A stretch of DNA of 64,000 nt from Eonycteris spelaea (lineage: Eukaryota > Chordata > Mammalia > Chiroptera > Pteropodidae): contig PUFA01000209.1 of NCBI GenBank assembly GCA_003508835.1, positions 2,459,001 to 2,523,000 on the forward strand. The letters are read 5' to 3'. The notes under the pieces were generated by a model. It did not search any database, had not been told where the DNA came from, and saw only the letters and a list, made by a program, of their open reading frames with translations. Numbering within the stretch: position 1 is the first letter of the stretch; each line of letters opens with the position of its first letter. Positions 47,543 to 58,630 of the stretch are shown piece after piece. Made by a program: the position numbers and the translations under genes.

Positions 47543-48200
47543 CCTACTTTCATGTTTGAAAGTCATTGTTGATGGATATAAAAATCTAAGTTGATAGTTT
47601 ATCATCTTTCTTTAAACATGTTGTTTCATTCTCTTAATGTCACCATTGTGTCTCATGAGAAGTCAGTCATAATTTTCACCATTGTTTGTATATAACATGT
47701 CCTTTTCTTGTTCCTGCTTTTAATATTTTTAATTTAATTTTAAACTTCAGGAGTTTATCTATGATGTGTCTACGTGTGGTCTTCTCAGAGTTTATATAAG
47801 CTTCTTGGATTTAATCAGTTTTGAGAAAATCTTGGCCATTATACATTCAAATATTCTGCATCATTCTCTTTCTACTTCTGGGACTCTTATACATATGTTA
47901 GAATACTTTATATTGTCTCACAGATCTTTTTTTCTCATTTTGTTTTCACCTACAGCACCTGGTATTCCTAATTGGTCTCCCATCCAAGTACTAACCAGGC
48001 CCAATGACCCTACTTAGCTTTCAAGATCAGATGAGATCTGGCACATTCAGGGTGGCATGGCCATAAACTTTTTTTTCTTTATTTTAGTTTTGGTCTGGGT
48101 AAAGTACTGGCTTTACAGACTTGATCTTTGTCTGGTATCCTATGGGATTCTAATCTATGATCCCAACCCACATGAAACTATAAAAGTTTCTTAAGAGTTC
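47543..48200 (-). mobile_element. Old L1M resumed, ORF1 region
   Basis: The minus strand read from 47930 gives the degenerate ORF1-type peptide 'SNICIRVPEVE', the counterpart of the conserved L1 ORF1p stretch around 'RVIGVPEGEE'. 'atgatgtgtctacgtgtggtcttctcagagtttatat' and 'gcttcttggatttaatcag' match the adjacent ORF1 antisense. A 5S SINE breaks it at 47946-48067; the part right of it is poorly aligned. Confidence 0.72.
47946..48067 (-). mobile_element. 5S rRNA-derived SINE, short form
   Basis: Minus-strand sequence 'ttatggccatgccaccctgaatgtgcc', 'tgatcttgaaagctaagtag' and 'tggttagtacttggatgggagacc' is 5S-like to 'gtgctgtaggtg'. There is no long-form tail. The T-rich, imperfectly matching flanks ('ttttttctcattttgtttt' and 'ttttttctttattttagtttt') look like a TSD. 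The A-box is mutated (aagctaagtaggg). Confidence 0.85.
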
Positions 48201-49774
48201 ATTTGGTTCCTTCTTACACCTGTCTCTAGTGAATTTTTTTTTCTCCCACTATTACCTGACAGATGAAAGCAGATATGTATCTCTGTTTTCATGAGAAGGG
48301 CTCATTGCTTTATGGGATTTAGTTCATTTAGGTTTTTTTTTTCATTAGCTCTCTGAATGAGTCAACAATCTATGATTGTAGTGTGAGTAGCTTATTCTTT
48401 TTGAGTGGCACAGTAGTTTCCTACAACTTTCTACATTTAACTAGAAGTGAAAGTTTCTGTATATTTTATTTATTTTTTAAAGCCTTCTACATTGCAGAAA
48501 GATTGTTCCAAGTTACATTTTCATGAACAGCTTATTGAAAACTCCATTTATACTCCACCAAAAATAACGCCAAATATTCAAATGAATATCTCAGAGCCAT
48601 ACTTATTGAAAACTTCATCTTTGATAAGTTTATTTATGAATCCACTACTGGAATGCTATATCTTTTTTCACATTGCCTTTCATACTGGGTATCCCAAATA
48701 CACAGCACAAAGAAAACTCCATCCACATGTACAGTATTTATTTTGTAGAACATTTGCCTTGAGACTCTTTCTTCCTACCTATTCTGATGAAATAGTCTGG
48801 CTTATCTGAAAATTAATTTGAAAATCTCTTTGCCCTTGTTCTGTTGATCCTAGAGCCAGTCCTCCATAGCCAGATTCTTATATTTTCTACTCTTGACACC
48901 CAACTGTGTGGAAACACTCAAAAGATATCTCAGTCAAGGAAAGAATGTAATTTCTCAAAATTTGGAAATTTCCAAAGTATTGACAAGCCCAACAGACACC
49001 CCCAGCACAAACCCCAATTTAGGTGATATGAATGTGTGTAATCAGTCTGACATATCTTATAACAGAAATTGCCCTTTTGTGCTCTTCTCTGTGGCTTCTT
49101 ACCTCTTTTCTTTACCTTCTTCTCTCCTAGCTTTTTGAGTTACTACAACTACTTCTAGAAAATGGAGAGTAAATAAAAGACAGGGGTTATGAGGTTTTTA
49201 GATGCATTCCTTCTTAGGCTGGTCTTAGAATGATTTGAAATAAGACTAAGTCATTTGATGTTCTTACCTGCCATTTTTAGGCAGGTGGAATCTTCTTAAA
49301 ATACAGGGCACTAGCAGTCTGCAGCTTGACAAGATGCAGTACATAATTATAATGTATATCTAATTATTTCTTATTTATGTTTCTTATATATAATCCCATG
49401 ATTTATTCATTTATTTGAAACCTCACCAATCACAATCAGTTTCTGTTAGTAATTCAGCTGTTTAAAAAATTATGAACCTCACCTGAAAATCTTTTCTGAT
49501 CTTATTCATTTTATCCCTTTTGCTTTCTAGCTCTTTTCTCAAGCTCCATTTTCTCCTTCAGTCTCTGCCTTGAAACATTCTATTATATATCAAATAACAA
49601 TATTACCTGCTCTTGCAAATTTAAGACACTCAAATTAAATTTAAAATGAAAGATTTCCACATTTAAGGATCAAATTCTCTTCTGGTTCTATCTCCATTTG
49701 GTTTTTGATCCTGTATAAAATTGGATTTTGCATTCAGAGAATGCATACTTTAACAACACAAGTATACATGGATG
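48201..49774. other. Non-coding DNA, nothing recognised
   Basis: The 120-codon ORF at 48447-48809 has a composition like AT-rich chance frames and no recognised domain. Confidence 0.4.
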
Positions 49775-50230
49775 CTGTATTAGTTAAGGTAATGTTGTCT
49801 GCTGTACCAGATATGCCCTAAAATCTCAGAACTTACCAGAAAAGAGTTGTGTTCCCCCCACTCATATGAAACCCATTGACAGTATTATAGGGGAGGAAGA
49901 TGAAGAAAATAGGAGTGTGCTTCATGCAGTTGTTCAGAGACTAGGCTAATAGAGGCTCTACCATCTTCAACTCTTGGCTCCAAAGAGCAATTTGAAGAAG
50001 AGAAACGAGGGTCCTGCAGGGAGTCCTTATGGAGCACGCCTGAAAGTGCCATACGTTAATTTTGTTCCCACTCCAGTGGCCAGAACTCAGTCACAGGATC
50101 ACTCTTGGACTAGAAACTGTAGCCTGATTGTGAAACCACTTGCCAGAAACAGATTTATACTATGGAAGGAGCACAACCTTTGGTGGACTTTCAGCCATCT
50201 CTATACACATAAATACACCTGAGGCTTCAT
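49775..50230. mobile_element. Ancient mammalian repeat, family not assigned
   Basis: 'gtattagttaaggtaatgttgtctgctgtaccagatatgccctaaaatctcag', 'acgcctgaaagtgccat', 'cactccagtggccagaactcagtcacagg' and 'ctagaaactgtagcctgattgtg' follow a common dispersed repeat ('tccattggccagaactcagtcacatggcc') that I cannot name. Confidence 0.5.
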
Positions 50231-50394
50231 GGCTATGCTTCTTAGTTCTTCCGGTATAAATCTCTAAGGAATAGGGTTATGAGGTAGGAGACTTTATGCT
50301 AAGCACCAAAGACTATAGCAAATGGAGCTGCTACTAGAATAGAATGGCTTAGCAATGATCCATTAATAAGAAGCGAGGGTGGCATTAGATTTTC

Positions 50395-50520
50395 TTGTCT
50401 TTTACTCATGCATTCTTTCATTTATTTATCAGATATTATCTTGTTTACTTGCATTATACCAGGCAATGTGCTAAGTGCTGAGGATATGATAAAACATTTA
50501 GACCATACAGAAAGGGTAAG
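50395..50520 (-). mobile_element. L2 3' fragment
   Basis: 'atgcattctttcatttatttatcag' and 'cattataccaggcaatgtgctaagtgctgaggatatgat' form the antisense L2 3' end. Confidence 0.65.
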
Positions 50521-50671
50521 AGCTATAATAGATTGTATGCATCATGTACATGGAAGTAATCTGTACTATTTTAGGGTAAGAGGCTGGCCTTCCACTAAGG
50601 CAGCATGAGAAATTGCCAGCATAGGGTCTCAGAGGTCTATTTCCCATTGGATTTTTAACATTTCCTTATTA

Positions 50672-51243
50672 CAGAAAGTCCTCACTTAGCATCATCAATA
50701 GGTTCTTGGAAGCTGCAACATTAAGCAAAATGACACATACTGAAACCAGTTTTACAACAGACTAACTAATATAAACAAGAATCAAGTTCTAGAAGCATAT
50801 TTCGGGTCACAAAAATATCACCAAACTTCTAAATAAAGACCCAAAACATTTCTAATATTAAAATAAATATGAGCTGTACATACAGTTAAGAAAGATTAAT
50901 AAAAACAAGTAGAATTATTTTCCAAGAAGCTTATTCTGGTTCCAGGTCGCAGTGGCCAGAGCTCAGGGCATCAGGCAGGCTCTCACCAGGGACAGGATGT
51001 CTTTTTATCACAGGTGCACTTACACACACCACAGTCACACTGGGACAGTGTAGACACCCAATTCAACTCACACTACATCTTTGGGATGTGGGAGGAAACC
51101 AGACTACCCAGAGAAAACCCAACAGACATGGGGGGAACGTACAAACTCCCCACAGACCATGGCCCCAGTCAAGAATTTTTTATTTCTCATCAACATTATA
51201 ATGAAACAACTTGAATGAAATGACATTATTCAAGGATCTGCTG
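50672..51243. mobile_element. Tigger-like DNA transposon, complete ends
   Basis: Terminal inverted repeats 'cagaaagtcctcacttagc' at the left and, read inward from the right, 'cagcagatccttgaataatg' are imperfect copies of one mariner/Tigger-type terminus, with TA at both edges (50670-50671 and 51244-51245) as TcMar elements leave. Inside, 'ggttcttggaagctgcaac', 'cactgggacagtgtagac' and 'ctttgggatgtgggaggaaacc' match a known 570-bp-class mammalian MITE. No transposase frame remains. Confidence 0.85.
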
Positions 51244-51670
51244 TATAATCCTTTGCACATATGCAGCCCTGACTCCAACTTTATACTCCACTCCACTTTC
51301 AAAGATAATAATATGATCATATGTCCTTAGGAGAAATGTCTCTCTGGCCACAGATTATTTACAGGATAGATTAAATAGCAATGAAATTAGAGGCAGGGAG
51401 AGTCAAGATGCTATAGTTATAGCCTTCACTGGTTTTTTTCTTCTTTTGAGACAAAATTTAAATTCCTATGCATAACTCACAAGCTCTTCATTGCCTAACA
51501 GTCTTGCTGCATTTTCCATGGCTTCCACCCCTAATTCCTAGCTCCACCTGGGAATTTCTTCAGTATTGGGCCACTCATAGTATCTCTTACTTCAACACAT
51601 CATCCCACGCCCCTGCCTACACTTAAAATGTCATCTCCCTACATGCCTTCCCATCTAGAAAAGTAGAAAA

Positions 51671-51683
51671 TGACTTATTTTTC
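51671..51683 (+). repeat. Left TSD of composite SINE
   Basis: tgacttatttttc, repeated perfectly at 51929-51941. Confidence 0.92.
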
Positions 51684-51928
51684 TTTTCTTTTTTTTTTAA
51701 ATTTATTTTAGTATTTATTATTATTTATACCTACAGCACCTGGTCTTTCTAGGTGGTCTTCCATCCAAGTACTAACCAGGCCTGACCCTGCTTAGCTTCT
51801 GAGATCAGACATTGAACTTGTTCATGGTGGCATGGCCATAGATCGTGGACAGTGGTTCCTGGGGTGTGAACCCAGGATCTTCTGTGTGTAAAGCAGACAT
51901 ACTAACTGCTACACTATGGAACCATGTC
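51684..51928 (-). mobile_element. Composite tRNA-Val + 5S rRNA SINE
   Basis: On the minus strand the element starts with a tRNA-Val-like unit (51923 down to 51852), then a 10-bp linker, then a 5S-like unit (about 51841 to 51728) and an A-rich tail (T-rich 51684-51727). The whole lies between 13-bp perfect TSDs, so it moved as one transcript. The tRNA part reads 'ggttccatagtgtagcagtt' and, at the anticodon arm, 'ctgctttacacacag' (anticodon TAC at 51888-51890). The 5S part keeps 'gaagctaagcagggtcaggcc' and 'tggttagtacttggatgg' but has lost a few bases near its start. It fits the composite fruit-bat family (Meg-TR, named from memory). Confidence 0.88.
51852..51923 (-). pseudogene. tRNA-Val(TAC)-like unit of the composite SINE
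   Basis: The 72-nt segment resembles vertebrate tRNA-Val(TAC) through acceptor, D, anticodon and T arms. The T loop reads 'gggttcacaccc', so the B-box consensus (ggttcgaatcc) is damaged, and the 3' acceptor strand is altered. It is the head of the SINE, not a working tRNA gene. Confidence 0.8.
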
Positions 51929-52000
51929 TGACTTATTTTTCAAGGTTTAGCAAAACAGTCCTTCCTTAGGAAAAGCTTTTCTAACTTCTCCCTATGGCAA

Positions 52001-54185
52001 ACATAGATACTCCTCTTAGAATGACAGTAACCTCCATAAGACAAAGTCAGAGAGAGGGCCCTTTGACAACTTCACTGATCTTCTAGATCAACCATCTCGC
52101 ACCCAAGTCAAGCAATGGACTGCAATGGAAGAAGTCAAAGATGACTGAGACCATGATGCAAGGTGACTGGGTGGAAAGTGGTGTCACAATCGAAAGACTA
52201 ATAGGCTTGGTGAGACAATTAGAAGTTCAGGTCCAAAAATGATACAGTTTATTTTTTATAAGTATTTTTTTTCTTTGTAATTCTTTAATTTCAAGTAATG
52301 GGTAAGACTCATCAAATACTTTCAGGTATCTAAACCTCAGATTGAAGTTTAGACCTTTTTTAGAGATAGAAACAATTGCATAGAAGGACTACTATTCATA
52401 GATTTGCATGTTACTTTTCCCATGCTGTAGGTTTTAGCATGAGGATAATGGGGATAGGATGAAAAGGAATTGTTTCTAGAGTCTTGATTACTAACAACTA
52501 TAAAAGCTTTGCAATCACATCCATCCTTAATTAATATATATATATAGACTACTGCCTGTTACCACTGTAAATCATAATCTCAGTTTTTACCCGTACTCTT
52601 CTTTTTTGCCTTTTTCCTAATGTGAAGATTAATGATAATAGCTAAAGATTGAAGTGAATGAATGTAGACATGTATCTCACCATCATAGCTGTATAAAACT
52701 GATCACAGTTTACTCTTGTCACCTATGTAACTAAGCTGTTTCACATAAAGTTATCTCCATCTACCCAGGCTTGGAACTTTAGAATCTCCTTGCCTCCTCC
52801 TGACCTCCCTGCCTCCCTTTCCCTTTTTCTGATACCTTTGACCTGCCTTCCTCCTCACTTCACTCTCCATCCAGACCATGACCTTGAGAGCCAGTAAATT
52901 ATTATATCCTGAACCTTCTATCTCCATAGTGCTTCTCATATCCATAATCCTGCCCCTCAGGGCCTTCTGGCAAGAGTTTAGAATTACCAAAATTTAGAGT
53001 CCCTCTCCACTCCAACATAGTGCGCAGATCTTTTCATAAACTTTTGATAGATCCCATACCTTACTGAGTGAAATATACTCAGTCTTCACCTTGGCACTCA
53101 AAGTCTTCCTCTGTGTGACCATAACCCTCCCTTCCAATCTTATAACTCACCATTGCCCTGCTCATACTTTATATTCCAACTAACTGGTTCCTAAACAAAC
53201 GCCTAACCTTGCTCATAAGTCTTTTTGATCATCTTCGTTCTACCCAGCATCCATATCAAATGCCTTACTTTCTTTGAAAGCTCTCTTGATTTTGCTGCTA
53301 GATGGATCTTCTACCTCTTTAAGAAATCCATCCTTGTCTATGGAAATAAGGACTCCAGTGCTTCCAGGACTTCTTTTTTCCACTTTTTCTTTCTGTTTAT
53401 GTCTGAATTTGGCTTTATGGTAAAAAAACAAACAACAAACAAAAACTTGGCCAACAACAGTCCCAAGCTTCTGCAACCACAAAGACTGGTGTCTGGTTTG
53501 GAAAATCCCTATGAAAACTTTGTCTTGGCCTGATCGGGGCTGCCCTCGGATGAATCTGGGTGGAAGGAAAAGGAACACTTCCCAGAGAATTCAATACCCA
53601 GAAATCGGGAGCGTGAAGCAAATCCCTATTTATTCTCATCCCTGTAATTTTTCAAGTGTGTCAGCTTCTTAAGCATAATCCTACCTTGTATAAAAAGCAC
53701 CATCAAGTTCAGATGTGGAGGATGGAAGGCAAAATGTATCTCCCTAAATGATGGATTGAGGCAGGAATAAAACCGTGGGAACTGGGGAGAAGAGTAAGTC
53801 TAAGAAGAAATGATGAAAGCTTTTTCAAAGTGCCTCTTGGAGATTAGTTGTAAGATATTTGCAGGGCCTCAATAGGTGCTAAATGGGCAGTTGTGGAATG
53901 AGGACAGTCCCCAAGTCTGACCAAAGGTGTTGCAGCTGCCACTTAGCATTGGACTTCTGAAGAATGAGGGAGTTTGCATTTTGTGTCCCTCCTTCTCCCC
54001 TTCCAGTGGCCTCACTTTTTAGGGACCTCTCCTATCCCCACTTCACCATTCCCATTGCCCAATGACCCAAGGTACCTTCATTTGCCTCACTCTCCCTTCT
54101 CAGGTTCACTGTCCTGTATAGGGACCATTTGATAGACTTATTTGTGGTCTATGTCCCCAGCATCTGGCTCTCAGAACCAGAAGGA
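52001..54185. other. Non-coding DNA, weak L2-like stretch
   Basis: 52740-53400 is C/T-rich with L2-like phrases ('gaaatccatccttgtc', 'cactccagtgcttcc'), not certain. The overlapping ORFs at 53225-53639 on both strands have no recognised domain and sit in this region. Confidence 0.35.
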
Positions 54186-54189
54186 TTTC

Positions 54190-54600
54190 AGTCATTCAAT
54201 GATTCATTCCCTCAATAACATTCTTGAGCTCCAAGTATGCCAAGACATAGCAGTGAACAAGGTACAGGAGCCCCGACATCATGGAACTTGCATTCCAAAG
54301 GGAGAGATAGACAGAAACTACACAAATAAATATATAACATCAGTTAGTGACAAGTGCTTTGAAGAAAAATAAAATGGGGCAAGGAGATAGTGAGAAGAGC
54401 CCTCCTTAGAAGGGCTGATCAGGGCAGGCTTCCCTGAGGGGCATTTGAACAGAGAGCTTAATGCTATGGTGGAGTCAGCCCTGTCAAGATCAGGAGAAAT
54501 TGTATTCCTGGCAAGAGAACACCAAGTGCAAGATCCCTTCAGAGAGAACATGTTTGGCATGTGTTGACCAGACCTAAGTGAGGGGCCATAGGAGAAAAAT
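54190..54600 (-). mobile_element. L2 LINE fragment
   Basis: 'gattcattccctcaataacattcttgagctccaagtatgcc', 'acatagcagtgaacaagg', 'gacaagtgctttgaagaaaaataaaatgggg', 'agggcaggcttccctgagg' and 'gcatgtgttgaccagacc' are antisense L2 3' order. Confidence 0.75.
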
Positions 54601-54614
54601 GGCAAATGGCTCTT

Positions 54615-55505
54615 ACCATACGAACAAATGTTCCACCTTGCTCATAACTGAATTAATGCAAACTAAAACTCACCGAGGAGCGTTAGTGGTGTTTTGCTTG
54701 CTCAGGTCAGAAACAGAATCTGTACTAGCTGGAGAAAAGATAAGGAGATATTGATTAGAACATTGCTGCACTAGTTCACAAATAGAAAGATCCTTAAATG
54801 TGCCCATAGTAAGAGAAATGCAAATCAAAGCTCCACTGAGATAACCACATTTTGCTCACCAGATAGGCAAACGTCCAACACATTCTGCAACACATGCTGT
54901 GGGGAAACATACTTCTCATAAATTGCTGGCGGGGAAGCAAAATAATACAGCTCCCATGGAGGAGAATTTGGCTGAATCTAGCAAAATTACGTGTACATTC
55001 ACCTTCTAACCCAGCAACTCCACTTCTAGAATCTGTCTCAAAGATACAATGGCAAAATATGAACATGCATGAACAAAGTCTAACTATCACTTCACTATTT
55101 AATGGTAAAGACTGGACACAAGAGCCTCTCTGTGCGTGCTTGGTGAATCCACATAGTGGAATACTGTATCACTATAAAAAGGAATAAGATTATTTCTACA
55201 TATTACTATGGAGTGATCTCTAGGGTCACAGTTTTTAGTGATAAAAGCAAGACAGGAAGAGTGTGCAAAGTATGCAATCATTTGTCTAAGAAAGGGAGGG
55301 AGAAAATATACATATACATTTACCTGTATTTTTTTAAATGAGAGAGTGGATTTAAAAATAGAGATAAAATAACGATAACCTGTATGGGTGGTAGGGAGGG
55401 AATGGGTTGGAGGAGATAAGGGTAGAAGGTAGATTACTTTATGGATTGGTTTTGATTTTTGTGCCATGTAATTTTTTTATATTTATAAAACTAAATTAAA
55501 AGAAA
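54615..55505 (+). mobile_element. L1M 3' end including ORF2 C-terminus
   Basis: Sense L1: 'caaatgttccaccttgctcataa', 'agagaaatgcaaatcaaagctccactgaga', 'gtggggaaacatacttctcataaattgctggcgggga', 'cccagcaactccacttctagaa', 'aatccacatagtggaatactgtatcactataaaaaggaa' (ORF2 C-terminal codons) and an AT-rich 3'-UTR with A-rich end. About 130 bp around 54660-54790 do not align. Frames are broken. Confidence 0.82.
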
Positions 55506-55529
55506 GGCAATCCTTATGAGTCAAAAGAT

Positions 55530-57545
55530 TTTACTTTTGAAAAAGTAAACAAATTTAGAAATATTTTATAAACAAATGATTTTTTTTAAAGTTAATGTTT
55601 CTAAAAGTAAACATTTTAGAAACCAATGAACCTAACTTGGTGGAATGAGCAGCTATTCCAAATGACTGTAAGACACAGCAATTTGTACCTCCTTTATGGG
55701 CTATACCCAAAAGGACCAAAAAGAAAGAAAACTGGAAAAAAATCTTAAATTGTTCTGGTAGTATTAATAATGTGGTTCTGAGTCTGCCGTGCGTATAGTA
55801 TGTAAGAATGCAAATGAGCAATTATGCTGTTGGTAAGAACCAATATATTTGATGTGGAAGAAAGAGGATGCGATGTAAGACTGGTTAAGTTTCAGCAAAA
55901 AAAACAAAAAACAAAAAACAAAAACATAGTAGTCCTGTATTTGAATTGGAATTATGAGTCTGAACTCATGGTGTATGCTATCTTTAAAATATATTTATAT
56001 ACTTCCTAGCTCTGTCCACTAAAAAAAGTTTCTAAACAATAACCAACCCAGTGCAAAAAGCATCTCTCTATATATCTAAGTACACAGAATAGGATTTTAA
56101 AATATGGTGAAATATTAACTGGAACTTGGACTCACTGAAGAAATGGCTGATTCCTCATCGGGGGCAAGAAATGAATGAATGAGCCTAGAACACCTTGCCA
56201 TGCCAGAAGGTGAGGTAACCCTCAAAGAAAACTGGGATTGTGTCAAAAGGATACAGGAGCCAATGTGAGTAGACTCTCACCAGCCAAAGATGGGCAATTC
56301 AAGCATTAATAACAAAACTACAATGGATTTAAACCTATTGAATATTTGTAATGATACTTAAAAAAGAAAAAAATCCTCAATGATCTTCTTCGAAGGATAG
56401 TAAGAAAACAAATCATAAAAAATTGAAAACTAGCTAATAAAGGAGTGGAATCAAGTGTGTTTTTTGCTTGTCTTACAAAAATGTAGCTCAGGGTAACTAC
56501 ATAGTAGAGAGGAAGCAGTTTCTCCTAGTGGAAGTATTTCACGAATAAATGAAGAAGAGGAATCCTGTCATTTTGCAACCCTCATGAGGGTATGAATCTA
56601 GACTTTGAGCATGAAAGGCTGCTAATATCACAAAAGAGAGACGGTGGGGCCTTACATACCCCCTGGTAGAAGTACACAACACCATCTAGGAAGGAGTCTT
56701 GCCAAACCTGAGTCTATCAAGCCACTGGATTTAACAGGAACCAAAGTTAACAGAGGAACCAGTTAAATGACGCTATGCTGAGTTCATAAAGAAAATCTAG
56801 ACTGGGGAAAATTCTAAAGGGCAAATAACAGAATATCATCATCAACAACAAACTGCAAGGAAGAGAAAAAGAGATGGAGGAAGATGCTATAGATTAAGAG
56901 ATGTGAGAGAGACAGTAGTTTGGATCCCAATGTAAACAAACTGTTAAAAGAAGGAAAGAAGAAAGGATGGGACAGCAGAATGAGGCCAGGGAGGGCATGG
57001 GGAGTAAAAAGAACATTTGTAGTACAGTTGATGAAATACGAACACTGGCAGGATATTCGATGATACTGGGGAATTATTCTTGCTTTTAGGGTTTCGTGAT
57101 GACAGGTATTGCAATTTCAAAACAGGAACCCTAGTCTTTTAGAGATATATACTGAAATATTTACAAATGATATGATGTCAGACATCTGCTTCAAAATAAC
57201 CCCGAGTGAGTGGAAGAGTTGGTGGAGACATGGAGCAGTGGTTCTCAGGCTTGAACTTGCATCAGAATTATTGGGAGGCTTGTTAAAATACGATACCCAT
57301 CTCACCTCCAGAGTTTTTGAATCAGTTTCAGGTGTGGTCCAAGAATTTGCCTTTCTAAAAAGTTTCCAGATGGTGTTGATGCTGTTGGTCTGGGGACCAC
57401 ATTCTGAGACCCCCTGGCAGAGAGGAAGCCCTATTAGCCCCAAGTTATTTTTGCACCTGTGTAGTGGATACATGAAAGCTCACTATCATATTCTCTCTAC
57501 TCTGAATATGTTTGAAACTTTTTTATAATAAACGTTTAAAAGAAA
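55530..57545 (+). mobile_element. L1 3'-UTR remnant(s), diverged
   Basis: The right end 'tagtggatacatgaaagctcactatcatattctctctactctgaatatgtttgaaacttttttataataaacg' is a typical old L1 3' terminus. Upstream 'ctcaccagccaaagatgggcaattcaagcattaataac' and 'aaaaaagaaaaaaatcctcaatgatcttcttcgaagg' look like L1 3'-UTR as well. The left part is uncertain. A MER5 element interrupts it. Confidence 0.55.
57236..57415. mobile_element. MER5A-like MITE, nearly complete, inside L1
   Basis: Begins 'cagtggttctcaggcttg', then 'gcatcagaattattgggaggcttgttaaaata', 'gtttttgaatcag', 'aatttgcctttctaaaaagtttccagatggtgttgatgctgttggtctggggaccacattctgagaccccctg'. Both ends are present at about the family length. Confidence 0.87.
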
Positions 57546-58014
57546 CTTAAGAGATTCAGAAAGAAACACAAGAGGAGCAAAGCCTTTGATAATCCATAGT
57601 CGGAATTGGAATATCTATGCTCATTAGCAAAACAGATTTGGCTACTGCCTAGGACTGAAAGGGGCACATCTCCTGCCCACTGTGGGGTGTGTGCATCAGC
57701 TCAGCTGTCAGTCCTCTTAGAGAACTAAGGGGCAAAGAAGTGGTCTTTGTCTAAGGGGTGTGCATCATGTTGCATCTGTTTCCTTAATGTGGTCAGTCAT
57801 TGGAAGAGCAGTGGTTTGGATGAATCCTAAGATTTTCAGTCCACTCCAACTGGGAAGGGTGATCCTGAGCAGAGCTGTGGCCTGGGGGTTCAGCTGTTAG
57901 GGATGGGATAATTACTGAATTCAGACACCCACATGTCTTCCTGTAAGGACTTCCCTGTAACACTAAATCAGGAATGCCTTTATTCGTTTCAGTCTCTCTT
58001 CTTGCCTTTTAGGA
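57546..58014. other. Non-coding DNA, nothing recognised
   Basis: No gene or assigned repeat. Confidence 0.4.
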
Positions 58015-58630
58015 TTCATTATTTACTTATCCATTCATACTTCACATATTTAAGTGTAAGACACTTTCTAGCCCCTGAGAATATAGCAAGGAACAGGATA
58101 GGCAAAGATCTCTGCTTTTATAGAGATTAAATTCTAGTTGGGGAAAAAAGTAAGAAACAAGTAAATAACTATATGAACAGACTAATTTCAAATAGCGAAA
58201 AGTACTATGAATAAAATTAAAACAAAGATGCCAGGACAGTGATTGATTCTGTGTGTGTATGTATGTATGTGCACATGCACACATGTGCACATACATACAT
58301 TTGATTTATGTGTCCACACATGTATTTTATACAGGAAGGCTTCTCCAAGGAGATGATATGTAAGCTGATTGCTGGATGAGACAGAGACAGCCACCATGAG
58401 AAGGTCTTGGTATTTTCAAAGTCAATATCAAGTACAAAGGCCCTAAGATAAGAAAGAGCTTGGTTTTGTTGTTGCTGTTTTTTTGTGGGGTTTTTTTTTT
58501 TTTTTTTTTTTTTGGAATGCCAAGATGACCATTGGGTCTAGGACATGGAGAGCAAAGAGGAAAATAGTGTGAAATGAGATGGGAAAGTAGGCAGGAGCCA
58601 CTGTATGGAGGGCTTTGTAGTCATCAATGA
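58015..58630 (-). mobile_element. L2 LINE fragment with simple-repeat interruptions
   Basis: 'gattcattatttacttatccattc', 'gcccctgagaatatagcaagg', 'ctctgcttttatagagattaaattctagttgggga', 'aggaaggcttctccaaggagatgatat', 'gtacaaaggccctaag' and 'ggagggctttgtagtcat' are antisense L2. A palindromic TG/CA segment and a poly-T run lie inside. Confidence 0.78.
58259..58300. repeat. Perfect 18-bp inverted repeat, 6-nt loop
   Basis: atgtatgtatgtgcacat (58259-58276) and its exact reverse complement (58283-58300) flank gcacac. The sequence could extrude as a cruciform. Confidence 0.95.

Larger units (their letters stand above)
51450..52000 (+). mobile_element. L2 3' fragment split by the composite SINE
   Basis: Left: 'caaaatttaaattcctatgc..aactcacaagctcttcattgcc', 'tgtcatctccctac'. 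Right: 'caaggtttagcaaaacagtccttccttaggaaaagcttttctaac', the L2 phrase 'cctcctcagagaggccttccctgac'. The SINE at 51684-51928 separates them. Confidence 0.65.

Noticed and set aside
48447..48809. 120-codon plus-strand ORF
   Set aside because: AT-rich frame without recognised motifs, conserved context or splice signals that I can defend.
51852..51923. Functional tRNA-Val gene
   Set aside because: It is part of a SINE with shared TSDs; the B-box and acceptor stem are damaged and no T-run terminator follows.
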